Shown here piece after piece: positions 25,232 to 36,500 of a stretch of DNA of 64,000 bases. The stretch comes from an uncultured Desulfobacter sp. (GTDB lineage Bacteria; Desulfobacterota; Desulfobacteria; Desulfobacterales; Desulfobacteraceae), in the NCBI RefSeq assembly GCF_963666145.1, contig NZ_OY762614.1:372001-436000 (forward strand). Direction: 5' to 3'. The notes below the pieces were generated by a model. It did no database searches and had not been told where the DNA came from. It saw only the letters and a program-made list of their open reading frames with translations. Position numbers and translations under genes: made by a program. Numbering within the stretch: the stretch's first letter is position 1; each line of letters starts with the position of its first letter.

Positions 25232-27505
25232 ATGATGAAAAAACAATTACCTGTAAAGGGTGTAAGCATATTTTTATCAGCGGCAATCAGTGTATGTCTG
25301 TACATATTTTTCCAGGGACTCTGTTTGGCAGCAGACGACATGGCAGACCCCATAGAACAACTGAACACCGTTGAAATTGTCACGGACAGAATAAATCAAA
25401 TAAACAACAGACTGTCGACCCTGAGCGCCGTAAATTCAGACCAGGTTGCCCAGGAATTTGGTGTGGGCACAGAAGACTTTGATAAAAGGCTGACCGATCT
25501 GCGCATGCTCCGATCCGCCCATGAACGACTGCTTTACTCAATCACCGCACTTGATACGGCCCAAAAGGACGTCATATCCATAAAAGAACGGTACGAAAAT
25601 TATAAAAGCCGTGGCATGATCAAAAAAGCGCCCTATACGTTAACCTTTCTTGATACTGTTCAAGAAGAGCTATCGAACGTTGAAAGGCGTCGGTTAAACA
25701 TAGAATTAACAGTGGAAGCGCTCCAGCGGGAACTCACTGCGGACAATGAACGCCTCCAATTTCTTGAAAAGAAAAAAAGAAGATTGGATGAGACCTTATC
25801 CGACAGCAGTACAAAGGATACGACCCAACTAAAATGGGACAGCGAGACCATCGGCATTCAGCTTCGTGAAATTAAAATCATAATCCAGGCAAAGAATAAC
25901 GAAATAAAGCGATATGAAACTGAAAAAAAACTGATCGCGCTGCAACTGGCACTCTTAAAAGATCAAATCAGAGTCATTAACGCCAATCTCGCCTTCGATC
26001 CAGAAGATTTAAACAGTCAATTAAACAATATACAAGAAAAAAGAACAGAACTTCGAAAAGAGACCGAACGCCTGCAATCTGAACAGGAAGGCGTTGAAAA
26101 AAAATGGCTAAACGCCCAGCGGGATTTTGAAAAGGCCGAGTCACAGGAGCAAAGAGCCATTGCCGAGTCTTATCTAAAAGCAAGGGCGGAATGGCGGGCA
26201 ACCTATCAAGTGGCCTTGGAATTAAATGGGCGCTCAATGCTGTTGATGGACCACCAGGCCGCAGCCTGGCGCAAACGCTATACCATGGTCAAGGGGAAAA
26301 TATCCCTTGAAGAGCTCAAAACATTGCGGGAAACGACGCAAACCCATATCTCAAGCATAAGCCAGACATTGCAGGTTCAGCAAAATTATCTGGTAAGTCT
26401 TCAAAATCTGATGGCCGGCATTGAAACCAAACTCGAAGATGACAAAATGCTATGGGCCATTAAACAAAATGTATCCGCCCAGTTAACAGCCGCCCGCAAG
26501 CGCCTGGACCGCTGGCTCTCCTATCAGTCCGTCATCCTGGCCACAGACAATATCGAAAAACGCCTGTTAAATGAAATCGAAACCCGGATGGGACGCTCAA
26601 CCATTAAAGACCATTTAGTGGATATCAAAGGGGATATTGTTGATTTCTGGAACATTGAAATCTGGACGGTGGACAAACAGCCGGTCACGTTGCGAAAACT
26701 GGCGGTGGCGTGCCTCATCCTCCTGCTGGGTATGGCCGCAGCAAAATATGCGCTGTCCATTATTCGCACCCGGTTTCTAATGAAATCACAGTTCAAAGAG
26801 ACGACGGCATCGGCAGTACACAAACTGATGTCCTATATTGCCTATCTTCTGGTATTTTTGTTTGCCCTGCGAATGGTTAACATCCCCTTGACCGCATTTG
26901 CGTTTCTGGGCGGCGCCATCGCCATCGGCATTGGTTTTGGCGCCCAAAACCTGATCAACAATTTTATTTCCGGATTTATGATTTTAGGAGAGCGGCCCAT
27001 TAACATCGGAGATCTCATAGAAGTTGACAGTGTTCTTGGCAAGGTCGAAGAGATCGGTGCCAGGTGTACCCGAATCCGGACAGGTGAAAATATACATATC
27101 CTGGTTCCCAACAGCACATTTCTTGAAAAAAACATCACCAACTGGACCCACTCGGACAACAAAATAAGGACCCATGTTACGGTGGGCGTCGCATACGGTT
27201 CGCCTGTAAAAACCGTACAGGAAACCCTGCTCGAGTCTGTGCGCAAGGCCCCGCATGTGTTAAAGTACCCGACACCCTTTGTGCTGTTCAGTGAATTCGG
27301 TGACAATGCATTGATCTTTAACGTCTATTTCTGGGTGGAAATCCGGCGCATTATCGAACGGCGCGAAATTGAAAGCAATGTGCGGTTCAAAATAGATGAG
27401 CTATTTTCCAAAGAGGGACTCGTTATTGCGTTTCCCCAAAGAGACGTTCATCTGGACACATTGAAACCGCTGCAGATCAACATTGAGCACGGTCCCAAAA
27501 ACTAA
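25232..27505 (+). CDS. Large MscS-family mechanosensitive channel (MscK/MscM-like)
   Basis: This 757-residue inner-membrane channel relieves osmotic pressure. A signal peptide (about 1-34) precedes a long periplasmic region rich in predicted coiled coil (about 45-420, many Glu/Lys/Gln heptads). Transmembrane helices follow (about 490-510 and 528-550). The MscS pore/core is about 550-750, with FLGGAIAIGIGFGAQNLINN (pore helix) and GDLIEVDSVLGKVEEIG (beta domain). The architecture matches MscK/YbdG-type long channels, although it has fewer membrane helices than E. coli MscK. The upstream IS ends 46 bases before the ATG and may have separated it from, or supplied, its promoter. Confidence 0.93.
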   Translation: MMKKQLPVKGVSIFLSAAISVCLYIFFQGLCLAADDMADPIEQLNTVEIVTDRINQINNRLSTLSAVNSDQVAQEFGVGTEDFDKRLTDLRMLRSAHERLLYSITALDTAQKDVISIKERYENYKSRGMIKKAPYTLTFLDTVQEELSNVERRRLNIELTVEALQRELTADNERLQFLEKKKRRLDETLSDSSTKDTTQLKWDSETIGIQLREIKIIIQAKNNEIKRYETEKKLIALQLALLKDQIRVINANLAFDPEDLNSQLNNIQEKRTELRKETERLQSEQEGVEKKWLNAQRDFEKAESQEQRAIAESYLKARAEWRATYQVALELNGRSMLLMDHQAAAWRKRYTMVKGKISLEELKTLRETTQTHISSISQTLQVQQNYLVSLQNLMAGIETKLEDDKMLWAIKQNVSAQLTAARKRLDRWLSYQSVILATDNIEKRLLNEIETRMGRSTIKDHLVDIKGDIVDFWNIEIWTVDKQPVTLRKLAVACLILLLGMAAAKYALSIIRTRFLMKSQFKETTASAVHKLMSYIAYLLVFLFALRMVNIPLTAFAFLGGAIAIGIGFGAQNLINNFISGFMILGERPINIGDLIEVDSVLGKVEEIGARCTRIRTGENIHILVPNSTFLEKNITNWTHSDNKIRTHVTVGVAYGSPVKTVQETLLESVRKAPHVLKYPTPFVLFSEFGDNALIFNVYFWVEIRRIIERREIESNVRFKIDELFSKEGLVIAFPQRDVHLDTLKPLQINIEHGPKN

Positions 27506-27673
27506 AAAAACAGCAGCATCAACACGGTATCTTGATTAAGAGGCATTGGGTATGTTATTAGACTGCAACCATGAAAATTGTACCCCAGCGCTGCATACGT
27601 CAAAACATTGGGGAATAACGTCAGTATATACGGTAACTTCTTGTACAGTATCCGGCAGGGACAATACAACACT

Positions 27674-29239
27674 ATGACATCGCAACTTGATTTAGTTAGG
27701 GCCATCCATGATATCAACCGCCCGCAACTGTTTATAAAAAATTTTGACGGCATACACGTCAGCCGCCCATCCCAAAGTAATATGGCCTCGTTGTCAGATC
27801 AGATCTATGTACCGGCCATACGTCCGGAAAGCCTTGGTGATTCGGACTTTAAACGTCGCCATGGGTTAAAATACGCCTATGTGGCCGGTGCCATGGCCAA
27901 CGGTATCGCCTCCACCGCACTGGTAAAGACCATGGGCGAAAACGGGATGGTCGGTTTTTTTGGTGCCGGGGGATTAAGCCTTGGGCAGATTGAAGCGGCC
28001 ATTGTTGAACTCAAAACCAGCCTCGGGGACAAACCCTTTGGCTTCAATCTGATTCACAGCCTGGCAGATCCAGCCCATGAAATGGCAACGGTTCAGCTAT
28101 ATCTTGACCATGGAGTCTCCCTGATATCTGCGGCGGCCTTTTTGCGTATCACCCTGCCCTTAGTCTACTATCGCGTCAAAGGTATCTACCAGGACAGCCA
28201 GGGAAGAATTGTCACCCCCAACCGCATCATTGCTAAAGTCTCCCGCATTGAAGTGGCACGGCAGTTTTTCGCACCGCCGCCGGAAAAACTGTTGGAACAG
28301 CTGGTTGAGCGGCAGACGATAACAGCGGATGAAGCCATGCTGGCCCGTCAAATTCCCATGGCCCAGGACTTGACCGCCGAAGCCGATTCAGGGGGACATA
28401 CGGACAACCGTCCTGCCCTGGCGCTGCTGCCCACTTTCATTGCCCTGAAAAACGAAGCGATGGCAACCTATAATTTTGAAAGCCCCTTATGCGTGGGACT
28501 TGGCGGCGGCATTGCCACGCCGGAATCTGCCTCGGCCGCTTTCAGCATGGGAGCCGCATACATCCTTACCGGATCCATCAACCAGGCATGTGTGGAAGCC
28601 GGGATCTGCGAGGATGTGAAAAAACTGCTCAGCCAGACTGAGCAGGCGGACGTAGCCATGGCGCCCTCGGCGGACATGTTTGAAATCGGTGCCCGGGTCC
28701 AGGTACTCAAACGCGGTACCCTCTTTCCCGTGCGGGCGGAAAAGCTGTATCAGTTCTACAAAAACTATAGCCGATTTGAAGACCTCCCCCAGGCTGCCCA
28801 AAAGGAGATTGAGGAGAAATTTTTATTAACTTCCTTTGAAGCCGCCTGGCAGTCCACCCGGGAATTTTTCCTCTCCCGGGGCGGTGAACAAGAAGTCAAT
28901 CGTGCGGAACAGGACCCGGCCCACAAAATGGCCCTGGTGTTCAGATCCTATCTCGGGCAGTCCTCCCGATGGGCAATCCAGGGGGATACCCGGCGTAAAA
29001 TGGACTACCAGGTCTGGTGCGGCCCGGCCATGGGCGCATTCAACCAATGGGCCAAGGGCAGCTTTCTGGAATCCCATACCAACCGCTTTGCCGCACACAT
29101 CGCCATGAATCTGCTCACCGGTGCCTGTGTGGTCACCCGGGCCGCATTTGCAAGGGCCCAGGGACTTGAACTGCCGCCTGGCGCAGGGCTTTTTTCACCC
29201 ATGCCCATGGATGAAATTTTAAAGCTGACCACGCTATAA
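27674..29239 (+). CDS. pfaD: PfaD-family trans-acting enoyl reductase
   Basis: This FMN-dependent TIM-barrel enzyme reduces enoyl intermediates of Pfa-type lipid/polyketide synthases. Motifs include GAMANGIAS, GFFGAGGLSLGQIE, KPFGFNLIHS, CVGLGGGIATPESASAAF and GAAYILTGSINQACVEAG, all characteristic of PfaD. From the ATG at 27674 it has 521 residues, close to the family norm (about 540). The frame is open to a TTG at 27578, but the added residues are not conserved-looking. AGGGA lies about 12 bases upstream, a rather long spacing. It is the first gene of the lipid-synthase locus, which is completed by the megasynthase downstream. Confidence 0.95.
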   Translation: MTSQLDLVRAIHDINRPQLFIKNFDGIHVSRPSQSNMASLSDQIYVPAIRPESLGDSDFKRRHGLKYAYVAGAMANGIASTALVKTMGENGMVGFFGAGGLSLGQIEAAIVELKTSLGDKPFGFNLIHSLADPAHEMATVQLYLDHGVSLISAAAFLRITLPLVYYRVKGIYQDSQGRIVTPNRIIAKVSRIEVARQFFAPPPEKLLEQLVERQTITADEAMLARQIPMAQDLTAEADSGGHTDNRPALALLPTFIALKNEAMATYNFESPLCVGLGGGIATPESASAAFSMGAAYILTGSINQACVEAGICEDVKKLLSQTEQADVAMAPSADMFEIGARVQVLKRGTLFPVRAEKLYQFYKNYSRFEDLPQAAQKEIEEKFLLTSFEAAWQSTREFFLSRGGEQEVNRAEQDPAHKMALVFRSYLGQSSRWAIQGDTRRKMDYQVWCGPAMGAFNQWAKGSFLESHTNRFAAHIAMNLLTGACVVTRAAFARAQGLELPPGAGLFSPMPMDEILKLTTL

Positions 29240-29245
29240 CCCCCA

Positions 29246-29277
29246 GTCCGGCAAAATCTTCAGAGATTTGGCCGGAC
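29246..29277 (+). terminator. Intercistronic hairpin pfaD / megasynthase
   Basis: A near-perfect stem (GTCCGGC...GCCGGAC extended by AAATCT/AGATTT) with a 4-base loop begins 7 bases after the pfaD stop. No T-tract follows, so it may be an mRNA-processing or attenuating hairpin rather than a full terminator. The 154-base gap to the megasynthase holds nothing else recognisable. Confidence 0.45.
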
Positions 29278-29393
29278 ACCAATCTATGTAAAACTTTTGT
29301 CAATATCCTTGCAGGTGGGTGATCTTAAGCCTCTTTGCCATATATATAGGTGCATTAAGATACTTAAACAGCAACCAAAATTAGTTTTCATAT

Positions 29394-32300
29394 ATGACAC
29401 CCAAAGCCGCACCTCAAAAATTGACGCCCGGTACCCCTAAAACGCCCATTGCCATCATCGGCATGGGCTGTATTTTTCCTGAATCCAGAAACCTTAAAGA
29501 GTTCTGGAAATTGGTGTTCAACGGCATCGATGCCATCACAAAGGTCCCCCAAGACTCCCACTGGGGTCTAAAAGATTATTTCAATGAAGACCCGGACTGC
29601 CCGGACCATGTCTATTGCAACAAGGGCGGTTTCTTGCCGGAAATTGCCTTTGATCCTTTAGCCTATGGCATGCCTCCAAAAAACATAGACGCCACGGACA
29701 CCTCCCAGCTTTTAGGCCTGGAAGTGGTTCGCATGGCACTTGCCGATGCAGGCTATCCTGTGGGTCATACCTTTCTGAAAGAAAAACGGGTCAATGTCAT
29801 TCTCGGGGTAACCGGCACCCAGGAACTGGTGATTCCCCTTGGTGCCAGGCTTGGCCACCCGTTCTGGAAAAGAGCTTTGGATGCGGCAGGCATCGCCCCG
29901 GACAAAAAAGAACGGGTATTAAAACAGATCAGCGACTCCTATGTGAGCTGGCAGGAAAATTCATTTCCAGGCCTGTTGGGCAATGTCGTGGCCGGAAGGA
30001 TTGCCAACCGTCTTGATCTGTCGGGCACCAACACGGTATGTGATGCGGCGTGTGCAAGCTCCCTTTCCGCCATTCATACCTCCATGATGGAGCTTGAAAC
30101 CGGCCAGTGCGACATGTCCATAACCGGCGGGGTGGATACCCTTAATGACATTTTTATGCACATGTGTTTTGCCAAAACAGGCGTATTATCCCACAGCAAT
30201 GATGCCCGGCCTTTTTCCGAAAAAGCTGACGGGACCGTGCTTGGCGAAGGCGTGGGTCTGCTGGTGCTAAAACGGTTGGAAGATGCCCAGCGTGACCAGG
30301 ACAAAATCTATGCAGTCATCAAAGGCATGGGGACATCCAGTGACGGGCGGACCTCGGCCGTATATGCCCCGGACGCCAAAGGACAGACCAAAGCCCTGAA
30401 AAACGCCTATACCAACGCAGGTGTCTTGCCCGAATCCGTGGGACTGATTGAAGCCCACGGCACCGGAACCCGGGTGGGTGACAAGGTTGAATTTACGGCA
30501 CTCAAACAATTTTTCAAAGACAAGGGAAACGAATCCACAGCCTTAGGCTCGGTGAAATCCATGATCGGGCATGCCAAGGCGGCAGCAGGCGCTGCGGGTA
30601 TTATCAAGGCGGCCCTGGCCCTGCACCACAAAGTCATTCCCCCCACACTCAAAGCCCAGACGCCCGACCCGGATCTGGATATCCACAACTCCCCATTCTA
30701 TCTCAACCAGATGTCAAAGCCCTGGATCGGCAACGGAACGAAAAACGCGCTGCGACGTTCCGGCGTTTCCGCATTTGGTTTCGGCGGGTCAAATTTTCAT
30801 GCCGTGCTTGAAGAGTACGCTCCTGAAAAAGTCGATGTCTCCTGGGACGGTACGGTGCAGATCCTGGCATTTTCCGGGAAAACCGAACAGGAGATAGTTG
30901 CACAGCTTGATGCCGTAAGAGACGCCATAGACGCCTACGACACCAGGGACAAGGCCGCGGTCACCCAGGCCGTTGCCTGGCAGGCGGCCCAAACCAGAAA
31001 GACCTTTTCATCCGCCCATGAGATGCGGTTGTTGATTTTGCTGACTGACCAGGATGATGTTTTTAAACTGATATCCCAGGCAAAAGATGTCATCAATGGT
31101 GAACAACCTGCCAAACCGCCCATATTCCTGGGCAAAGGTGCGATATCCGGCAAAATTGGATTTGTCTTCCCGGGCCAGGGAAGCCAGTACACCGGGATGG
31201 GCGGCCAGATCATGTCTGTTTTCCCCGAAAGTCTTGAAATGCTTGGAATGGCCCAGTCCTGTTTCCGTGACACGGATGCAGAAGATGACAGATTGCTGTC
31301 CGCCTACATATATCCCCCGCCGGAATACGCCATGGATAAAAAATCAGCCGAGACAGCCCTGCGCCAGACCAATATCGCCCAACCGGCCATTGGTGCGGTT
31401 TCTTTGTCCATGCTGGGCATTCTTTCCAGGTTCAAGGTGACACCCCGGATGACCTGCGGGCACAGTTACGGAGAGTTGTGCGCCCTCCATGCCGCCGGTT
31501 GGATTGATGCCAAAACCTGTTTTGAACTGTCGGCGGCCCGGGGCAACTTCATGGCCAAGGCCGGTCAAAGCGCCGGAGATCCAGGCAGTATGCTGGCAAT
31601 CCAGGCCCCCATTGAAAAGATTGAGGCACTGCTTGAAGAAGAAAAGCTGAATCTGGTCCTTGCCAACAGGAACAGCCCGGTACAAGGCGTCTTATCCGGT
31701 GAGACCCAACAGATTCTCAAGGCTGAAAAAATCTGCAAACAGCGCAAAATGCGGGCCATTAAACTACCGGTGGCGGCAGCATTTCACAGCCGTCTGGTAT
31801 CGGATGCCGCTGCGCCGTTCAGCAAGTTGACAAAAAAAGCGGCCGTCACCCCAACAGAAATTCAGGTATTATCCAACACAACCGGCACCCCCTACCCCGA
31901 AGATGCGGCAAAGGCCAAGGATCTGTTGGGAAATCAACTGATGCACCCGGTGGACTTTATCGGCAACATCAAACAGATGCACGACCAGGGCATTGACACC
32001 TTCGTTGAGATCGGCCCCAAGGCGGTGCTGTCTGGTCTGATTAAATCCATTTTAAAAGATAATGATGTACAGACCATTGCATTGGACAAATCAGCCGGCA
32101 AAAATTCCGGTATCCAGGATTTAGGCATTGGATTGTGCACCCTTGCTGCATCGGGTCATCCTGTGGATCTGTCGGCCTGGGAAGAAGATGCAGCCCAGCC
32201 TGAAACCAAAAAAATGATCATCATGATCAACGGGGCCAATTCAAAACCCAAGTTACCTGAAACGCCTGTGTCTGAACCCAAGCTTGAACCCAAGCCTGAA

Positions 32301-33515
32301 ATTGTCCAGACAAATCAGGCACCCACTGATGCCCCCGGCCGGACGACACACCTCCAGCCGTCCCAATCTAAGCCTCTAATGGCCCGGGCATCCCAAGAGA
32401 TAAAAAACAAAAACATTGCACTGGATTCATCTGTTAGAACAACGTTGTCACCCCAGCAGATATCCACCACACAAGGAAATACCATGACATCTTTTCCACA
32501 CCCTGAATTTAACGGCACACAATCAACTCCTGCGTCAAATTCAACCCAATATGCGACGGCGAATCCGGATATTTTGATCCAGGGACTCAATGCCATGCAG
32601 CAGCTCCAGGCCCAGACCGCCCGGGCCCATGAAAAGTTTCTGGAAACCCAGACCCAGGCCAGCCAGGCATTGGCGGCACTGATGTCACAAACCCGTGGAC
32701 AGATGCCGGTTCAGGCGTCTGTCCCATCTATAGTTCAGTATCAGGCCCCGGTACAGGCTGTGCCCCAGTATCAGCCCCAGATACCGGCCCAGGCCCCAGC
32801 GCCCCCAATTCAGCAAACCGCACCCCGACCGGAACCGACACCTGCTCCCCAAGCCAAGGTTGTGCCCCAACCGGCACCCAAGCCCGTTGCCCAGCCGGTA
32901 GCCGCAGCCCCGGCCCCGGAAGTAAAAACTGTTTTGTTTGAAATTGTCAGCCGCTTAACAGGATTTCCGGTGGAGATGCTGGAACCTGAGATGAATATTG
33001 AATCGGACCTTGGCGTGGATTCCATCAAAAAGGTGGAGATTATTTCAGAACTTGAAAAAGCATTTCCGGACAGTGAAGATCTCTCGGCCCAGCGCCTGGG
33101 ATCTGTTAAAACCCTTGGCGATATCTGTGCCGCCGTGGAAACCGACCAGAAAACATCTGCAGCACCGGAACCAACAGCCGCTCCTGAACAAAATGAGCCT
33201 AAAAACAACAAAGCCGCCAAATTCCAGGATACCGCGACCCAGGATATTTTGGTCAACATCATCAGTGAACTGACCGGTTTCCCCCAGGAGATGCTCGAAC
33301 CGAGTATGAACCTTGAATCGGATCTCGGCATTGACTCCATAAAACGGGTTGAAATCCTGTCACGACTGGAACAGGAGCAACCCGACGCCAAAGCCTTGTC
33401 CTCGGAGGATATGGGCAGTCTGCAAACCATAGCCGACATCATCAATTACCTGGCACCCCACGAAACAAAGGCTTCACAAAAAGCCCCTAAAAAAAAACTT
33501 CGCATGACGCCATAA
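29394..33515 (+). CDS. pfaA: PfaA-like synthase, N-terminal part: KS-AT-ACP-ACP
   Basis: This is the first frame (1373 residues) of a large secondary-lipid synthase. The ketosynthase covers about 15-460 with Cys220 in DAACASS and the histidines of EAHGTGTRVGD and SMIGHAKAAAG. The acyltransferase (about 590-890) starts FVFPGQGSQYTGMG and has Ser691 in GHSYGELCA. A long Pro/Gln/Ala-rich linker (about 940-1150) follows. Then come two carrier domains with phosphopantetheine serines 1210 (LGVDSIKKVE) and 1315 (LGIDSIKRVE). The frame closes with TAA just after a nine-A run; the rest of the synthase continues in the -1 frame. No phosphopantetheinyl transferase is encoded nearby. The Shine-Dalgarno site is weak. 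Confidence 0.93.
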   Translation: MTPKAAPQKLTPGTPKTPIAIIGMGCIFPESRNLKEFWKLVFNGIDAITKVPQDSHWGLKDYFNEDPDCPDHVYCNKGGFLPEIAFDPLAYGMPPKNIDATDTSQLLGLEVVRMALADAGYPVGHTFLKEKRVNVILGVTGTQELVIPLGARLGHPFWKRALDAAGIAPDKKERVLKQISDSYVSWQENSFPGLLGNVVAGRIANRLDLSGTNTVCDAACASSLSAIHTSMMELETGQCDMSITGGVDTLNDIFMHMCFAKTGVLSHSNDARPFSEKADGTVLGEGVGLLVLKRLEDAQRDQDKIYAVIKGMGTSSDGRTSAVYAPDAKGQTKALKNAYTNAGVLPESVGLIEAHGTGTRVGDKVEFTALKQFFKDKGNESTALGSVKSMIGHAKAAAGAAGIIKAALALHHKVIPPTLKAQTPDPDLDIHNSPFYLNQMSKPWIGNGTKNALRRSGVSAFGFGGSNFHAVLEEYAPEKVDVSWDGTVQILAFSGKTEQEIVAQLDAVRDAIDAYDTRDKAAVTQAVAWQAAQTRKTFSSAHEMRLLILLTDQDDVFKLISQAKDVINGEQPAKPPIFLGKGAISGKIGFVFPGQGSQYTGMGGQIMSVFPESLEMLGMAQSCFRDTDAEDDRLLSAYIYPPPEYAMDKKSAETALRQTNIAQPAIGAVSLSMLGILSRFKVTPRMTCGHSYGELCALHAAGWIDAKTCFELSAARGNFMAKAGQSAGDPGSMLAIQAPIEKIEALLEEEKLNLVLANRNSPVQGVLSGETQQILKAEKICKQRKMRAIKLPVAAAFHSRLVSDAAAPFSKLTKKAAVTPTEIQVLSNTTGTPYPEDAAKAKDLLGNQLMHPVDFIGNIKQMHDQGIDTFVEIGPKAVLSGLIKSILKDNDVQTIALDKSAGKNSGIQDLGIGLCTLAASGHPVDLSAWEEDAAQPETKKMIIMINGANSKPKLPETPVSEPKLEPKPEIVQTNQAPTDAPGRTTHLQPSQSKPLMARASQEIKNKNIALDSSVRTTLSPQQISTTQGNTMTSFPHPEFNGTQSTPASNSTQYATANPDILIQGLNAMQQLQAQTARAHEKFLETQTQASQALAALMSQTRGQMPVQASVPSIVQYQAPVQAVPQYQPQIPAQAPAPPIQQTAPRPEPTPAPQAKVVPQPAPKPVAQPVAAAPAPEVKTVLFEIVSRLTGFPVEMLEPEMNIESDLGVDSIKKVEIISELEKAFPDSEDLSAQRLGSVKTLGDICAAVETDQKTSAAPEPTAAPEQNEPKNNKAAKFQDTATQDILVNIISELTGFPQEMLEPSMNLESDLGIDSIKRVEILSRLEQEQPDAKALSSEDMGSLQTIADIINYLAPHETKASQKAPKKKLRMTP
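33489..33497 (+). other. A9 slippery run joining the two synthase frames
   Basis: Nine consecutive A cover in-frame codons AAA-AAA-AAA (33489, 33492, 33495). The upstream frame stops at 33513-33515. The downstream (-1) frame is closed by TAA at 33488-33490. The only place a shift can join them is therefore the 24 bases containing this run. The -1 frame from here to 33863 encodes about 124 protein-like codons with no ATG, GTG or TTG. A 7-base-pair stem (GGGCGGG 33523-33529 with 33536-33542) lies 25 bases downstream, rather far for a ribosomal stimulator. Confidence 0.75.
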
Positions 33516-36500
33516 GCGACCCGGGCGGGATACAACCTGCCCCAAAAACGGATTTAAAACCCCTTGGCAGGCAGGAAGTTGAGCTCACAGCCTTTCCTGC
33601 CCACCAGGTCCGTTTTTATAACGGCGCAAAAATCCAAATTCCTTCAGGTAAAACCATTTACCTGACAAAGGACAGCGCAGGCATTGCTGCGGCATTTAAA
33701 AAAGAGTTTAAAAAACTTGAACTCAATGCCCGGATTATTGATGCCACCCCCGAAAACATTCCTGATCTGCCCGATGCCGCAGGCATTGTTCTCATCCCAG
33801 ACGCCTTTGACACCCCCGGAGACGATGCCGCAGCAAGCCGGTTTCTTTTAACGGCCTTCAGCATGGCATCTAAAAACGGACCATATCTCACGGCAAGCGC
33901 CAAGGCAGGCGGCGGCTTCATGGCCTGTGTCAGCTTTCTTGGCGGCGGATTCGGGTTTAAAAATTTAAATTCACAAATCAGCCCGGTTTACGGCGGCATG
34001 GCAAGCCTTGCCAAAACAGCCGCCCTGGAGTGGAAGCAGGTCTTGTGCCGGGCCCTTGACCTGCCCTTTGACTCCAAAGCCGTAAAAAAGAACGCCGAAG
34101 CAGCCGTGGCCATGATGATGACCCGGGGTGCCGTGGAAATGGGGCTTGATGGTGAATACTGCTACATTCCAGAACTTGTATCCAGACCTGTGGGTGAACC
34201 GCTGGGAATTGACCTGGACGCATCCGATGTTGTGGTCATTTCCGGGGGAGCCAGAGGGGTTACTGCCGAGTGTGCCATCGCCCTTGCCAGGCAGTGCCCG
34301 GCCAAAATAGCGCTTCTGGGCAGATCTGAACCGCCCTTTGAAGAACCGGCCTGGCTCGAAGGCATGGACGGCCCCGCCCAGATGAAGCAGGCCATTTTTG
34401 CCAATTTCTTCGGCAATGAGAAACCCACGCCTGCACGGGTGGAAACTGAATATCGCCGGTTTGCCTCAAACCGCGATATTAAAGCCAATCTGGCGCGTAT
34501 ACAGAAATCAGGCAATGAAGTCGCCCACTACTGCGTGGACATCCGGGATAAGGATCTTGTCAAGGACACCATGGAACAGGTGACCCGGCAGTTGGGTCCT
34601 GTGACCGCCTTGATCCATGGGGCGGGTGTTCTTGAGGACAAACTGATCTGTGAAAAAACACCCGAACAATTTGAAACGGTATTTCAAACCAAAATCGACG
34701 GGCTGTTTGCCGTGCTGTCATCCCTGGACCAGGACAAACTTAAATACCTGGTGATGTTCTCTTCTGTTGCTGCAAGATTCGGCAATACCGGCCAATGCGA
34801 CTACGCCATGGCCAACGAAGTGCTCAACAAAATAGCCCGGGCCAAACAAGCCAGCCTCCCCCATTGCAGGGCCATTGCCATCAATTGGGGGCCCTGGGAC
34901 GGCGGCATGGTTACGGACGCCTTGAAACGCGAATTTGAAAAACGCCGGATTGAACTGATCCCCATCCAGGCAGGTGCCCGGCAGATGGTGGCGGAGATGG
35001 GAAATCCCAATGGTTCCTGCATTGAGGTCGTTGTGGGGGGAACCATCCCGTCCGAGGTGCCGGAACCCGCTGCAATGAATAAAGTGCTCACCCGGACCTT
35101 CAGCAGCCAGGACAGTTCTATTATTGACGACCATAAAATTGACAATGCACCGGTGGTTCCCCTGGCCCTGATGGTGGATCTTTTGGCCTGCGGTGCAGAA
35201 AAAAACAATCCGGGCCTGCACTTTGCCGGTATGGAAAAAGTGCAGCTGCTCAAAGGCATCGTGCCCGGCGACGGCAAAACAGAGGTCCAGGTGGACATCG
35301 GAAAGTGCACCACCATAGATCATCAGCACTTTACACCGGGCCGCATCACCTCTCCCGGAAAAAAGGGATTAACAATCCAGCATGCCAGGGCCCAGGTGCT
35401 CCTGGCAGAGACCCTGCCCCAGCCACCGGTTTTACCCGAATCCCTATCCTTGGACCTTGCCCCCTGGGAGATCAGCATGGACCAGGCCTATGAAACCATC
35501 CTGTTTCATGAAGGCGAATTGCAGTGCATTTCTGAAATTCGCGGCGTCTCCCCCAAGGGCATTGAGGTAATGACGGCCACGGCACCGGACATCAGCACAT
35601 GGTATAAAAAAGCCCATGCACGGCAATGGACCATGGACCCCATGGTGCTGGATGCCGCGTTCCAGACGGCAATTTTGTGGACCTTTCATAATTGCGGCCA
35701 GGTCTGCTTGCCTGCAAGCTTTGCCAATTTACGCATTTTCAGGGCATTCCCGAAACAAAGCGGAGAAAAGGTGCGGATTATCTTTACGGTCAATCACCAG
35801 GATCAGCATAAAATAAAAGGGTATTTTACCTTTTTGGATGAAAATAACACCGTCATTGCAAGCATCATGGGATTTGAGGCTGTCATGGATCCCGGACTGC
35901 TTGAAAAATTTAAATCCAAACCCCTGTTTGACCGGGATAAAATTTTAGCCTTTGCCCAGGGCAATCCGTCCGAGGCATTTGGTGACCCCTATAAGATTTT
36001 CGATAACGACCGTGAAATTGCAAGGCTGCCAAGGCCCCCTTACTTTTTCATGGATTCGGTGGCAAAAGCGGACCACCCGGCCTGGCAAACCGCCCCAGGC
36101 GGATGGATAGAAGCCACGTATAAAATTGATAAAGATGCCTGGTATTTTGCAGCCAACCACACCGAGACCATGCCCTTTTGCATTCTGCTTGAAGTGGCCC
36201 TTCAGCCCTGCGGCTGGCTTGCCGCCTATGGCGGTGCGGCCCTGCTCAGCCAGAATCGTCTGCATTTCAGAAATCTTGGGGGGAAAGCAAGACTCGCTAA
36301 AAACCTGACCCGGACCTCCGGGACCGTAAAAATCCGGGTAAGAATGACCGAGGTCTCCAAGGCCGGCGGCATGATCATTCAAAACTTTGATATGGATGTA
36401 CTCAACAAGGGAAAATCCGTCTACACAGGCACCACCAATTTTGGTTTCTTTACGGCGGATGCGTTGGCTAAACAGGTGGGAATACGAGATCCCAAGGCGT

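Noticed and set aside
29394..33515. Possible stand-alone modular PKS
   Set aside because: PfaD next door, tandem ACPs with the Pfa-type DSIK motif and PfaC-like hotdog domains point to a secondary-lipid synthase, not a type I PKS line.
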